A stretch of DNA of 38,071 nt from Flavobacterium sp. UBA6195 (GTDB lineage Bacteria > Bacteroidota > Bacteroidia > Flavobacteriales > Flavobacteriaceae). Position 1 is the stretch's first letter. Every line of letters begins with the position of its first letter. Under the pieces are notes generated by a model. That model was not told the DNA's origin. It did not search any database and saw only the letters and a program-made list of their open reading frames with translations. Positions 18,142 through 25,527 of the stretch are shown piece by piece. The position numbers and the translations under genes were made by a program. The stretch spans positions 1 through 38,071 of the forward strand of contig NZ_DITB01000107.1 of the NCBI RefSeq assembly GCF_002422095.1. The letters are read 5' to 3'.

Positions 18142-19457
18142 TAACTTCTGATTTTTTCCAAATAATCTACCACTAAACTATGCGAAACGGTTGTGTCTTT
18201 GAAATAATCTAAGACTTTCTGTTTCTCTTCTTTGGTAGCATGATGTTGGTTTAAAATGTTCATCAAATGCATTTTCATATGTCCTTGTTGAATTCCTGTT
18301 GTGGTTAACGAACGAAGCGCTGCGAAGTTTTGAGCTAATCCAGCCGCTGCTACAATTTGCATTAGTTCTTCTGCCGATGGCTTTCCTAATAGTTCCATTG
18401 AAAATTTCACTAAAGGATGTAATGAAGTTAATCCGCCAACGGTTCCTAATGCTAACGGAATTTCCATCCAAAAAGTAAAAATATCATTCTCAATTTTCAC
18501 ATGCGATAAACTTGAATATTGTCCCGATTTGCTAGCATAAGCGTGAATTCCAGCTTCAACGGCTCTGAAGTCGTTTCCAGTTGCTAGCACTACGGCGTCG
18601 ATGCCGTTCATGATGCCTTTGTTGTGGGTTACGGCTCTATAAGGTTCTATTTCAGCAATACGAACTGCGGTTGCAAATTTTTGAGCAAATTCATTCGCAT
18701 CGATATTTTTATCATCTGAAATTTGGGCAACTGGACAAGAAACTTCCACTCTTACTAAGCAATTTGGTACATAATTACTTAAAATACTCATTACAATTTG
18801 AATATTTTTTTCATTCGAAGTAAAATCGGCATATTCTTGCGCTTGATTTTCTAAAGTTTTGGCAAATTGCTCTAAACATGTATTGATAAAATTCGCACCC
18901 ATGCTGTCTTTGGTATTAAAAGTAGCATGTAATTGATAATAATTTGGAATTTCATGGGTTTTATCTCTAAGTTCGATGTTTAAAATTCCGCCACCACGCT
19001 TTTGCATGTTTTTGGTAACTTCTTGCGTATCCTCAAAGAAAGTTGGTTTTATTGTATTGAAAAAAGTAGTTAGTTTTTCTGAATTTCCATGGAAAAGAAA
19101 ATGAACCTGACCAATTTTTTCGGTACTGATAATAGTCGTTTTAAAACCGCCACGCTCGCCCCAAAATTTCGCAGCTTTAGAAGCGGCTGCCACAACCGAA
19201 CTTTCTTCTATTGCCATAGGAATAGTGTAACTTTTTCCATTAATGGTAAAGTTTGGTGCAACTCCATACGGAAGATAAAAGTTGGTTAAGGTATTTTCGA
19301 TAAATTCGTCATGTAATTTTTGCAAATTTTCATCTGAATTCCAGTATTTTGTTAGGCTTTCTTTTGCTTCTATTGGATTGATAAAATAATTATTGGTAAT
19401 CCAGTTGATTTTTTCTTCTTTAGAAAGTTTAGAGAAACCTTTTACGTTTTGTGTCAT
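18141..19457 (-). CDS. mvaA: Hydroxymethylglutaryl-CoA reductase, class II type
   Basis: A 438-residue enzyme interconverting HMG-CoA and mevalonate. Here, next to a GHMP kinase, it probably runs in the biosynthetic direction. Seen: PMAIEESSVVAAASKAAK with the catalytic Glu near residue 84, the cofactor motif KDSMGANFINT, HNKGIMNGIDAVVLATGND with the catalytic Lys and Asp, and GIQQGHMKMH with the catalytic His near the C-terminus. Length (about 430) and motif spelling fit the class II (Pseudomonas mevalonii-like) enzymes. The start is the ATG before TQNVKGFSKLSKEEK, with a TAnnTTTG element 20 bases upstream. Confidence 0.94.
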   Translation of the reverse strand: MTQNVKGFSKLSKEEKINWITNNYFINPIEAKESLTKYWNSDENLQKLHDEFIENTLTNFYLPYGVAPNFTINGKSYTIPMAIEESSVVAAASKAAKFWGERGGFKTTIISTEKIGQVHFLFHGNSEKLTTFFNTIKPTFFEDTQEVTKNMQKRGGGILNIELRDKTHEIPNYYQLHATFNTKDSMGANFINTCLEQFAKTLENQAQEYADFTSNEKNIQIVMSILSNYVPNCLVRVEVSCPVAQISDDKNIDANEFAQKFATAVRIAEIEPYRAVTHNKGIMNGIDAVVLATGNDFRAVEAGIHAYASKSGQYSSLSHVKIENDIFTFWMEIPLALGTVGGLTSLHPLVKFSMELLGKPSAEELMQIVAAAGLAQNFAALRSLTTTGIQQGHMKMHLMNILNQHHATKEEKQKVLDYFKDTTVSHSLVVDYLEKIRS

Positions 19458-19476
19458 CGCTATTTATATTGAGATA

Positions 19477-19484
19477 CAAAGGTA
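19477..19484 (-). promoter_or_regulatory. -7 promoter element for mvaA
   Basis: Minus strand TACCTTTG, a perfect TAnnTTTG, 20 bases before the mvaA start. No clear -33 TTTG. Confidence 0.5.
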
Positions 19485-19517
19485 ATGAAATTTTAAAAAA
19501 TGATTTGTTATTGCCTT

Positions 19518-19603
19518 CGAGTGCCTCAGGCAACAACAGGAAATGGTAGCTGAGGGAAACGGTTGCTGAGGCTCTCGAAACGGTGGCTGAGGCTCTCGAA
19601 ACC
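19518..19603. repeat. Inverted/tandem repeat with CTGAGGCTCTCGAA units
   Basis: Two 21-base units (19562-19582 and 19583-19603, core GCTGAGGCTCTCGAAAC) and a shortened unit at 19546-19561 stand in tandem. An inverted relative (CGAGTGCCTCAGGCAAC) lies at 19518-19534, so the whole can fold into a long hairpin. It looks like one of the palindromic intergenic repeats common in flavobacteria. The stretch lies just upstream of mvaA and codes for nothing credible. Confidence 0.65.
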
Positions 19604-19708
19604 ACTGTTACAATCTGCTGAACCTCTTTTCCCGAACGAACGGGGTTCATAATTTATTTATATTGTGTGTACGAATTGTAAATCTGCAATCGGGTTATTT
19701 AAATCTTT

Positions 19709-19822
19709 TGTCAGCCCAAACACACCACTTATCAACATGATCACACCCCTGTCAACATGATCACACCCTTGTCAACCTGAACACACCCCTTGTCAACCTG
19801 AACACACCCCTTGTCAACCTGA
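19709..19822. repeat. Tandem array of ~21-bp units (TGTCAACCTGAACACACCC)
   Basis: Units start at 19709, 19730, 19750, 19770, 19791 and 19812 with a spacing of 20-21. The first ones are degenerate (TGTCAGCCCAAAC, TATCAACATGATC). The last ones are identical (19770-19790 and 19791-19811) and run into the palindromic element at 19812. The gradient from degenerate to identical suggests growth at the palindrome side. There are no spacers and no cas genes. Confidence 0.75.
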
Positions 19823-19897
19823 ACTTGTTTCAGGTTCTACATTAGATTACTTTGATAAGATGCTGAAACGAGACGCTGAAACGAGTTCAGCATGACA
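19812..19897. repeat. Palindromic element A, TGTCAACCTGAAC … GTTCAGCATGACA
   Basis: It begins TGTCAACCTGAACTTGTTTC, whose CCTGAA/TTCAGG arms form a hairpin, and then has an ~30-base linker. It continues as GATGCTGAAACGAGACGCTG and ends CGAGTTCAGCATGACA. The outer 13 bases on each side are inverted copies at 11 of 13 positions. A homologous element is at 25080-25178 in the same orientation. Confidence 0.75.
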
Positions 19898-20168
19898 GAG
19901 AAACAAAAAAAACGTGACTCGCTTTGTTTACTAGGGTTTACAAAGTTTTAAGCAAAAAAAGAAGGATTTTAAATAATTGATTATTAGATAATTAAAAAAA
20001 ATAGTATCAATTTACTGACAATTACCAGCTTTGTTAAAAAATCCTACAAATTGTGAATAACTTTGACTTTCATTTATCATTTCAAATTATAAACTTTGTA
20101 AAAGCAGTAAGGCATACTTTGCGATGTACTTAGCTAAAAAATTATTTATCAATTTAATACATTAAAAA
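19898..20168. other. AT-rich leader region of the HU-like gene
   Basis: No gene is visible. The region is strongly AT-rich and contains a TAACTTTG (20058-20065) that matches the -7 consensus TAnnTTTG, about 100 bases before the HU-like start. The nearest upstream TTTG is 24 bases away, so the promoter is tentative. Confidence 0.4.
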
Positions 20169-20552
20169 ATGAGTATTAAATTTAAAGTTCTTCCTAAGAA
20201 GAACCCGCAGGACATTACAGCGCCTGAAAAGTTTTATGCAACTTCGATTGCAAATGGTGAAACCTCTTTAGAGTCGTTAGCCGAGATTATTTCGTATCAG
20301 TGTACGTTAACTGATACCGATTGTTATGCCGTGTTAAGAGCCTTAGAGCGCAATATGCTCTTAGAACTTAGCCAAGGTAGAATTGTTAAATTAGGGCATG
20401 TAGGTACATTTCAAGTGAGTGTAAGTGCTGCCGGACAAGATGTAGCAGAAGATGTTACGGCTACCGACATTAAGAAAAGTCGCATTCTGTTTCGACCAGC
20501 TAAAAAATTGAAACAAATGCTAGGTAATTTAAGTTACCAAAAAGCGAGCTAG
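20169..20552 (+). CDS. HU-like (histone-like) DNA-binding protein of the Bacteroidota type
   Basis: A 127-residue member of the HU/IHF superfamily of the Bacteroidota-specific kind (longer than the ~90-residue HU). Seen: N-terminal MSIKFKVLPKKNPQDITAPEK, a helical dimerisation part (ETSLESLAEIISYQCTLTDTD, VLRALERNMLLELSQGRIVKLG), and then the GTFQVSVSAAGQDVAEDVTA arm. The C-terminal segment IKKSRILFRPAKKLKQML is basic. It should bind and bend DNA. It is the first gene of the accessory island between the two homologous repeat clusters and stands alone. Its last codons lie inside a motif that is repeated 342 bases downstream. Confidence 0.88.
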   Translation: MSIKFKVLPKKNPQDITAPEKFYATSIANGETSLESLAEIISYQCTLTDTDCYAVLRALERNMLLELSQGRIVKLGHVGTFQVSVSAAGQDVAEDVTATDIKKSRILFRPAKKLKQMLGNLSYQKAS

Positions 20553-20602
20553 TTACCCGCTTGTGAGAGTTAATCTCTTTCGAAAGCCTCGAATGTTCCC
20601 GC
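20546..20602. repeat. 57-bp motif, copy 1 (overlaps HU-like stop codon)
   Basis: GAGCTAGTTACCCG, then TTTCGAAAGCCTCG, then TTCCCGC, matched in order and nearly equal spacing by 20888-20944. AGCTAGTTACC here sits in the loop of a short stem (AAGCG / CGCTT). The second half of the copy becomes the arm of the terminator. Confidence 0.7.
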
Positions 20603-20619
20603 ATTCGGGGCTTTTTTTT
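20586..20619 (+). terminator. Rho-independent terminator of the HU-like gene
   Basis: GCCTCGAATG (20586-20595) pairs with CATTCGGGGC (20602-20611), one G·T pair, loop TTCCCG, then eight T. Confidence 0.88.
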
Positions 20620-20642
20620 GGCTTATTTTTTTAAAAAACTCG

Positions 20643-20708
20643 ACCTGTCGAGTTGAAAAGTTGCACCTGTCGAGTTGAAAAATTTGACCTGACGAATTGA
20701 AACATACC
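20643..20708. repeat. Three 22-bp tandem units (ACCTGTCGAGTTGAAA)
   Basis: Units at 20643-20664, 20665-20686 and 20687-20708. The first two differ only in their last bases; the third is ACCTGACGAATTGAAACATA. CTCGACCTGTCGAG just before forms a small palindrome. Function unknown. Confidence 0.7.
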
Positions 20709-20792
20709 ACAAATGGTACTTTTTGATGGTTTTTTGCTTCTGAAACTGTTTTTTACGGCCTTTTTAAGCATTAAAAAAGCCTTTATTATCCT

Positions 20793-20874
20793 TTTTTTTA
20801 TGCCTTTTACGTATCTAATTAACGACTTTTTTTGCTTTTAAACGATTTTTTCGACCCAAAAAGGCATAAAAAAA
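20793..20874. repeat. 16-bp perfect inverted repeat, 50-base loop
   Basis: TTTTTTTATGCCTTTT (20793-20808) is the exact complement of AAAAGGCATAAAAAAA (20859-20874). It could fold as the long stem of a noncoding RNA or reflect an insertion. It lies between the two copies of the 57-bp motif. Confidence 0.6.
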
Positions 20875-20887
20875 GCTCAAAAAAATG

Positions 20888-20944
20888 GAGCTAGTTACCC
20901 GTTTTTGAGCTAAATCGCTTTCGAAAGCCTCGTATAGTTCCCGC
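20888..20944. repeat. 57-bp motif, copy 2
   Basis: It carries the same three blocks as copy 1. Again the AGCTAGTTACC block is in a hairpin loop, but with a different stem (AGCTCAAAAA 20874-20883 with TTTTTGAGCT 20902-20911). The terminator stem present in copy 1 is lost. There is no gene immediately upstream of this copy. Confidence 0.65.
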
Positions 20945-21106
20945 TAAACGATATCGAAATTGAATGGTAAATATACAGTATTTTAATAAAAAACATAAAA
21001 AAAAATTTAAAATTATTGAATTTTTATTTTTCACAATTTACCTAGTTCAATTGCTTAACGTACTATTTTTTTGTAGGTTTGAAATTGTAAAAAATTCCAG
21101 ACAATA

Positions 21107-24100
21107 ATGACTCTTTCTCAATACATCGACAAAATAAACACGCTTTATAAAACAGGAAATGCGCGAGAACATTCGTATCGTGGCGACCTTCAAAATCTTA
21201 TTATGGCGATTTTGCCTGATGTATTAGTAACAAACGAACCCGCTAGAGTGGATTGCGGTGCGCCTGATTATGTATTGACCCGCAAAGACGTTCCTGTAGG
21301 TTATATTGAAGCGAAAGACATTGGAGTAGATTTAGGAAGCAAAACTCTAAAAGAACAATTTGACCGCTACAAATCGGGATTGTCGAATTTGATTTTTACT
21401 GATTATATGGATTTCCATTTTTACAAAGATGGAGAACTGGTTACTAAAATAGCCATTGCTCAGCTAAAATTCCCCTCCTCTGGAGGGGTGGCCGAAGGTC
21501 GGGGTGGTAGTGCTGAAATTGTTCCCATTCCTGAAAACTTTGAACAATTTAACCAACTCATAAAAAACTTTGCCGAAACCATTTCGCAAACTATCAAGTC
21601 ACCAACTAAATTGGCGCAAATGATGGCAGGAAAAGCAAAGTTAATGGCTGATATTATTGAAAAATCATTAAACTATGACGACCAAGAAGGCAAACGCTCA
21701 CAACTAAAATCGCAAATGCTTTCGTTTCAACAAATGTTGATACACGACATCGATAACAAAGCATTTTCTGATATCTATGCGCAAACCATTGCTTATGGAA
21801 TGTTTGCGGCTCGTTATCACGACCCAACGTTACCCACTTTTTCAAGAATGGAAGCAGCTGAACTCATCCCAAAATCAAATCCATTTCTTAGAAAATTATT
21901 TCAAGACATTGCGGGTTTTGATTTAGACACCCGTTTAACTTGGATAGTTGACGAGTTAGTTAACATTTTCCTAGCTTCAGACGTGGCTACTATTATGAAA
22001 AACTTTGGTAAAAGTACCAAACAGGAAGACCCTGTAGTTCACTTTTACGAAACGTTTTTAGGGGAATACAACCCAGCATTAAGAAAAGCAAGAGGGGTTT
22101 GGTACACACCGCAACCTGTGGTTAATTTTATTGTTCGTGCGGTTGATGATATTTTAAAAACCGAGTTCAATTTACCACAAGGTTTAGCCGATACCAGCAA
22201 AATAAAAATTAAGAAAAAAGCGGTTACCCAAACGGGAACGGGTGCCAACTCCAAAATAAAAGAGGTTGAAACTGAAACAGAAGTTCACAAAGTACAAATC
22301 TTAGACCCAGCAACAGGAACAGGAACTTTCCTTGCCGAAGTAGTAAAACATATACACAAGAAATTTGAAGGTCAACAAGGGATTTGGAGTAACTATGTGA
22401 CCAATAATTTAATCCCTCGTTTAAACGGCTTTGAGTTGCTAATGGCGAGTTATGCCATGGCACATTTGAAAATGGACATGCTGCTTACCGAAACAGGTTA
22501 CAAGCCAACGGACGACCAACGTTTTAAAATATTTTTGACCAACTCATTAGAAGAAGCACACCCCGACACCCAAACCTTATTTAGTAGTTGGTTAAGTGAC
22601 GAAGCCGACCAAGCCAACGCCATAAAACGTGACGCACCTGTAATGGTGGTAATTGGAAATCCTCCTTACAGTGGCGAAAGTGCTAATAAAGGCGAATGGA
22701 TTATGAACCTAATGGAAGATTACAAAAAAGAACCAGGAGGAAAAGAGAAATTAAAAGAGCGAAATCCAAAATGGATAAATGACGATTATGTAAAATTCAT
22801 GCGTTTTGGGCAACACTTTATAGATAAAAACGGAAGTGGAATATTAGCTTTTATTAACCCACATGGTTTTTTAGACAACCCGACTTTTCGCGGTATGCGT
22901 TGGAATTTATTGAAAACTTATGATAAAATTTACACCATAGATTTACACGGAAACAGCAAGAAAAAAGAAACCGCTCCCGATGGTTCTATAGACCAAAATG
23001 TTTTTGACATTATGCAAGGGGTTTCGATTAATTTATTTGTAAAAACAGGAAAGAAAAAAGAAAAAGAATTAGGAAAAGTATTTCATTATGACTTGTTTGG
23101 AAAAAGAGAATTAAAATACGATTTTTTAAACGAAAAAAATATAAAAATTATCAATTGGATAAAACTTGAACCACAAGAACCTGAACTGTTTTTTGTACCA
23201 AAAGATTTTAAGATAAAAGAGGAATATGATAAAGGATTATCGGTAAATAGTTTGATACCATTAAATAATGTAGGAATTGTTACTTCTAATGATAGTATAT
23301 TAATAAATGAAAATAGATTAGAATTAATTGAAAAAGTCAAAAAATATTATAACATTCAAACTGACGAATCTTTAATAAAGACTATTTCATATAGACCATT
23401 TGATAACAAGAGTATCTACTATGATTTAAAGTTGATTGAAAGAGGTAGAGAGAAAATAATGACTCATTTTTTAAAGTCAGATAATATTGGCTTAGTTTTA
23501 TCTAAGCAATGCGTTAGTGATTGGAGATATATTTTTATTTCAAAAAATATCGGTGAATTCAATCTAACAAGTACCGCTGGAAGATTTGGTTCTGGAAGTT
23601 ACTTCCCGCTTTACCTTTATCAAGAAACAACAACTCAACAAAGTCTATTAAACGAAACCATTCGCACCCCTAATCTCAACATGGAAATTGTGAATGAGAT
23701 AGCAAAAGGGTTGGGGTTAGCATTTACACCAGAGAAAGAAGACGGCAATGTTTGTTTGGCAAATGATAAAGACGTTCGCTCAGAGTTTAGAACCACGTTT
23801 GCTCCAATTGATTTGTTGGATTATATCTATGCGGTGCTGCATTCACCAACCTACAGAGAAACGTATAAAGAATTTTTAAAAATAGATTTCCCTAGAATTC
23901 CATATCCGCATCATGTAGGGGCAGGTCGCGATGTTGTAGGGACAGGTCGCGACCTGTCCGTACAGGAAATTCAAGAAAATTTTTGGAAATTAGTAGCATT
24001 AGGTGGCGAGTTGCGCCAAATTCATTTGTTAGAGAGTCCTATTGTAGAAAAATACATTACGCAATATCCGAATGACGGAAATAATGTGGTAGGTAAAATA

Positions 24101-24358
24101 CATTTTGAAAACAATAGAGTATATATCAATTACGATAAAGCTTCCCCTTTGGGGATTGAGGGGCTTCAATATTTCGCCAACGTTCCCGAAGTGGCTTGGA
24201 ACTTTTACATTGGCGGTTACCAACCCGCTCAAAAATGGCTTAAAGACCGCAAAGACCGTGAACTAAGTACAGACGATATTTTCCATTATCAAAAAATTAT
24301 AGTGGCGTTAAGTGAAACGGATAGGATAATGAAAGAAATTGATAAAATTGAGATTTAA
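21107..24358 (+). CDS. Fused restriction-modification enzyme (nuclease plus N6-adenine methyltransferase, type IIG/ISP-like)
   Basis: A 1083-residue single-chain restriction enzyme. Seen: an N-terminal PD-(D/E)xK nuclease (GAPDY with Asp54, then YIEAK with Glu68 and Lys70) and a helical linker. The SAM-binding motif DPATGTGTFLAEV is at residues ~400-412 and the catalytic NPPY at 518-521, so adenine N6 methylation is expected. A long C-terminal region (~600-1083) should hold target recognition and contains VPEVAWNFYIGGYQPAQKWL, common in the type ISP C-terminal family. There is no helicase domain, unlike classical type ISP proteins of ~1500 residues. Three palindromic repeat sequences are inserted in frame (near residues 122-134, 936-953 and 1012-1020). 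It shares one base with the next gene. Function is defence against foreign DNA; target sequence unknown. Confidence 0.88.
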   Translation: MTLSQYIDKINTLYKTGNAREHSYRGDLQNLIMAILPDVLVTNEPARVDCGAPDYVLTRKDVPVGYIEAKDIGVDLGSKTLKEQFDRYKSGLSNLIFTDYMDFHFYKDGELVTKIAIAQLKFPSSGGVAEGRGGSAEIVPIPENFEQFNQLIKNFAETISQTIKSPTKLAQMMAGKAKLMADIIEKSLNYDDQEGKRSQLKSQMLSFQQMLIHDIDNKAFSDIYAQTIAYGMFAARYHDPTLPTFSRMEAAELIPKSNPFLRKLFQDIAGFDLDTRLTWIVDELVNIFLASDVATIMKNFGKSTKQEDPVVHFYETFLGEYNPALRKARGVWYTPQPVVNFIVRAVDDILKTEFNLPQGLADTSKIKIKKKAVTQTGTGANSKIKEVETETEVHKVQILDPATGTGTFLAEVVKHIHKKFEGQQGIWSNYVTNNLIPRLNGFELLMASYAMAHLKMDMLLTETGYKPTDDQRFKIFLTNSLEEAHPDTQTLFSSWLSDEADQANAIKRDAPVMVVIGNPPYSGESANKGEWIMNLMEDYKKEPGGKEKLKERNPKWINDDYVKFMRFGQHFIDKNGSGILAFINPHGFLDNPTFRGMRWNLLKTYDKIYTIDLHGNSKKKETAPDGSIDQNVFDIMQGVSINLFVKTGKKKEKELGKVFHYDLFGKRELKYDFLNEKNIKIINWIKLEPQEPELFFVPKDFKIKEEYDKGLSVNSLIPLNNVGIVTSNDSILINENRLELIEKVKKYYNIQTDESLIKTISYRPFDNKSIYYDLKLIERGREKIMTHFLKSDNIGLVLSKQCVSDWRYIFISKNIGEFNLTSTAGRFGSGSYFPLYLYQETTTQQSLLNETIRTPNLNMEIVNEIAKGLGLAFTPEKEDGNVCLANDKDVRSEFRTTFAPIDLLDYIYAVLHSPTYRETYKEFLKIDFPRIPYPHHVGAGRDVVGTGRDLSVQEIQENFWKLVALGGELRQIHLLESPIVEKYITQYPNDGNNVVGKIHFENNRVYINYDKASPLGIEGLQYFANVPEVAWNFYIGGYQPAQKWLKDRKDRELSTDDIFHYQKIIVALSETDRIMKEIDKIEI
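21471..21508. repeat. In-frame palindromic insert 1 in the restriction gene
   Basis: CCCCTCC (21472-21478) pairs with GGAGGGG (21482-21488), followed by TGGCCGAAGGTCGGGGTGG. GC is far higher than in the surrounding gene. It is translated as FPSSGGVAEGRGGSA between the nuclease domain and PIPENFEQF. This sequence type is a typical flavobacterial intergenic repeat. Confidence 0.75.
23915..23963. repeat. In-frame palindromic insert 2 in the restriction gene
   Basis: GTAGGGGCAGGTCGCGATGTT (23915-23935) is followed by a second unit whose core 23940-23959 is the perfect palindrome GGACAGGTCGCGACCTGTCC. It is translated as GAGRDVVGTGRDLSV, low in complexity and unlike the rest of the protein. Confidence 0.8.
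24140..24167. repeat. In-frame palindromic insert 3 in the restriction gene
   Basis: TCCCC (24143-24147) pairs with GGGGA (24151-24155), followed by TTGAGGGGCTTC. It is translated as ASPLGIEGL within the strand that leads into QYFANVPEVAWNFYIGG. Smaller and less certain than the other two. Confidence 0.55.
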
Positions 24359-24984
24359 TGTTTAATAAAGAATTTAAAACCGCCATACATAATTTATCTG
24401 ATTTAGAAAAAGATAAATTAATACTTAGACTTTTAAGAAAAGATTTAGACCTAGCCAACCGATTGTATTTTGAACTAGTGGATACCGAAACGGTGGAACA
24501 AAAGAGAGAACAATTGGCTAAAATTATTTCCAAAAAAATAAAACATGCAAACGAAAGGTTTTATAGTGTAGGTTATCTTTTAATGGATATACGATACATT
24601 AGTGGTGATATTAATGAACATGTTAGAATTACCAAAGATAAGTTGGGAGAAATTTCCTTAAATCTTCAAATGTTGATAGAAGTTTTAACTATAAACAGAA
24701 TGTATATTTTGGCTACAAAACCTAATAATTGTATTAAGTTTTATACTTACATTGTGGCTAGGGCATTTAAAATTTTACTTCTCATAAAAGCTATTGACGA
24801 AGATTATTTAATTGAATTTAAAGAAGATTTAGAAACTTTAGGTAATTTGTTTTTAAGTTACGAACACTTAATGAAACACGCTATTTATAATGGATTAGAT
24901 GTAAATTGGTTATTAGAAGCTGAAATTCCACAGAACATTGTAGCCATTCACAAAGAAATTAGAGCAAATGGTTTTTTAAAATAG
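24358..24984 (+). CDS. Unknown helical protein coupled to the restriction enzyme
   Basis: A 208-residue protein that I do not recognise. It begins MFNKEFKTAIHNLSDLEKDKLILRLLRKD and is rich in Lys, Glu, Leu and Ile with regular helical spacing and no signal peptide or membrane segment. The middle (EQKREQLAKIISKKIKHANERFY) could be coiled coil. No catalytic motif is visible. Its ATG overlaps the stop of the restriction gene by one base (TAATG), so the two are made together. It may be an accessory or control protein of that system, or an unrelated passenger. Repeat cluster B starts about 30 bases after its stop. Confidence 0.7.
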   Translation: MFNKEFKTAIHNLSDLEKDKLILRLLRKDLDLANRLYFELVDTETVEQKREQLAKIISKKIKHANERFYSVGYLLMDIRYISGDINEHVRITKDKLGEISLNLQMLIEVLTINRMYILATKPNNCIKFYTYIVARAFKILLLIKAIDEDYLIEFKEDLETLGNLFLSYEHLMKHAIYNGLDVNWLLEAEIPQNIVAIHKEIRANGFLK

Positions 24985-25016
24985 TTAAAAAAAATTACTA
25001 TTTTGAACGCACAATT

Positions 25017-25089
25017 TATCAACTTAAACACAACGTTTGTCAACCTGAACGAACGTCTTGTCAACCTGAGCGCAACGTTTGTCAACCTG
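25017..25089. repeat. Tandem array of 21-bp units (TGTCAACCTGAACGAACGTC)
   Basis: Units start at 25017, 25038, 25059 and 25080 (period exactly 21). The first is degenerate (TATCAACTTAAAC), the later ones TGTCAACCTG. It has the same core and layout as the array at 19709-19822, with a different filler (CGCAACGTT in place of ACACCCC). Confidence 0.75.
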
Positions 25090-25178
25090 TCCCGAAACTT
25101 CGGGATTGTTTCAGGTTCTGTATAGAATTACGATGAGAAGATGCTGAAAGGAGATGCTGAAACGAGTTCAGCATGACA
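25080..25178. repeat. Palindromic element A, second copy
   Basis: It aligns with 19812-19897 over its full length (TGTCAACCTG … TTTCAGGTTCT … AAGATGCTGAAA … GAGTTCAGCATGACA). It differs by a small extra hairpin (TCCCGAA / TTCGGGA) in the first loop. Orientation is the same as the first copy, 5.3 kb away. Confidence 0.75.
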
Positions 25179-25191
25179 GGATTGTGGGGAA

Positions 25192-25238
25192 ATGCTGACT
25201 CGAGCGAAGCGAACAGGCGAAGCAAACGAGTTCAGCAT
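25192..25238. repeat. Palindromic unit with extended loop
   Basis: ATGCTGACTCG (25192-25202) pairs with CGAGTTCAGCAT (25227-25238), one bulge. The loop holds AGCGAAGCGAACAGGCGAAG, which looks like a short internal expansion. It is a member of the same repeat family. Confidence 0.6.
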
Positions 25239-25256
25239 GATAGAGAATATAATATA

Positions 25257-25497
25257 AACGCAACGTTTGTCATGCCGAATTCATTTCGGCATCTAAAAAA
25301 TATCAGCAACAAATTAACCTTAATATCCCTTTATGGCACGAAGAAGTTACCACAACTATTGGGTATATATCCTAACTGGGCGAATTTGTGGAAAGGAGAT
25401 GCTGAAATAAATTCGGTGTTACAGATAGAGTAGAGATGCTGAAACCAGTTCAGCATGACAGGAAGAAGGGAGATGCTGAAATGAATTCAGCATGACA
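25257..25497. mobile_element. Candidate non-autonomous element, copy 1 (deleted GIY-YIG gene between inverted palindromes)
   Basis: Left hairpin TGTCATGCCGAA…TTCGGCATCT and right hairpin GAGATGCTGAAATAAATTCG…GTGTTACAG are inverted relatives. They enclose about 100 bases containing the start and end of a nuclease-like gene (see 25333-25410). Two more palindromic units (ATGCTGAA…TTCAGCAT) follow. The whole is repeated at 25528-25769. It is preceded by CGCAACGTTTGTCA, the same 14 bases found before the second copy and inside the upstream tandem array. Confidence 0.6.
25333..25410 (+). pseudogene. Deletion remnant of a GIY-YIG nuclease gene, copy 1
   Basis: From the ATG it reads MARRSYHNYWVYILT, the normal opening of bacterial GIY-YIG single-domain nucleases. 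It then jumps into a C-terminal segment read in another frame as YPNWANLWKGDAEINS, close to the usual ending NPxWxDL. About 60-70 central residues, including the GIY, YIG and catalytic Arg/Glu, are missing. ATCCTAACT (25369-25377) fits both codons for I-L-T and for the N-P-N-W region, so it may be the deletion junction. Confidence 0.55.
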
Positions 25498-25527
25498 AGA
25501 TAGGGAGTTTTAGTAGGTCAAAAAATC

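Noticed and set aside
19429..19650. 73-residue minus-strand frame upstream of mvaA
   Set aside because: Made of tandem repeat units (SRASATVSRASATVS); overlaps the start of mvaA and its promoter.
19709..19822. CRISPR array
   Set aside because: Units abut with no spacers between them, length is only 20-21 bases, and no cas genes are present.
25173..25433. 86-residue open frame in the repeat cluster
   Set aside because: It consists of translated palindromes and the deleted GIY-YIG remnant; composition and content show it is not a working gene.
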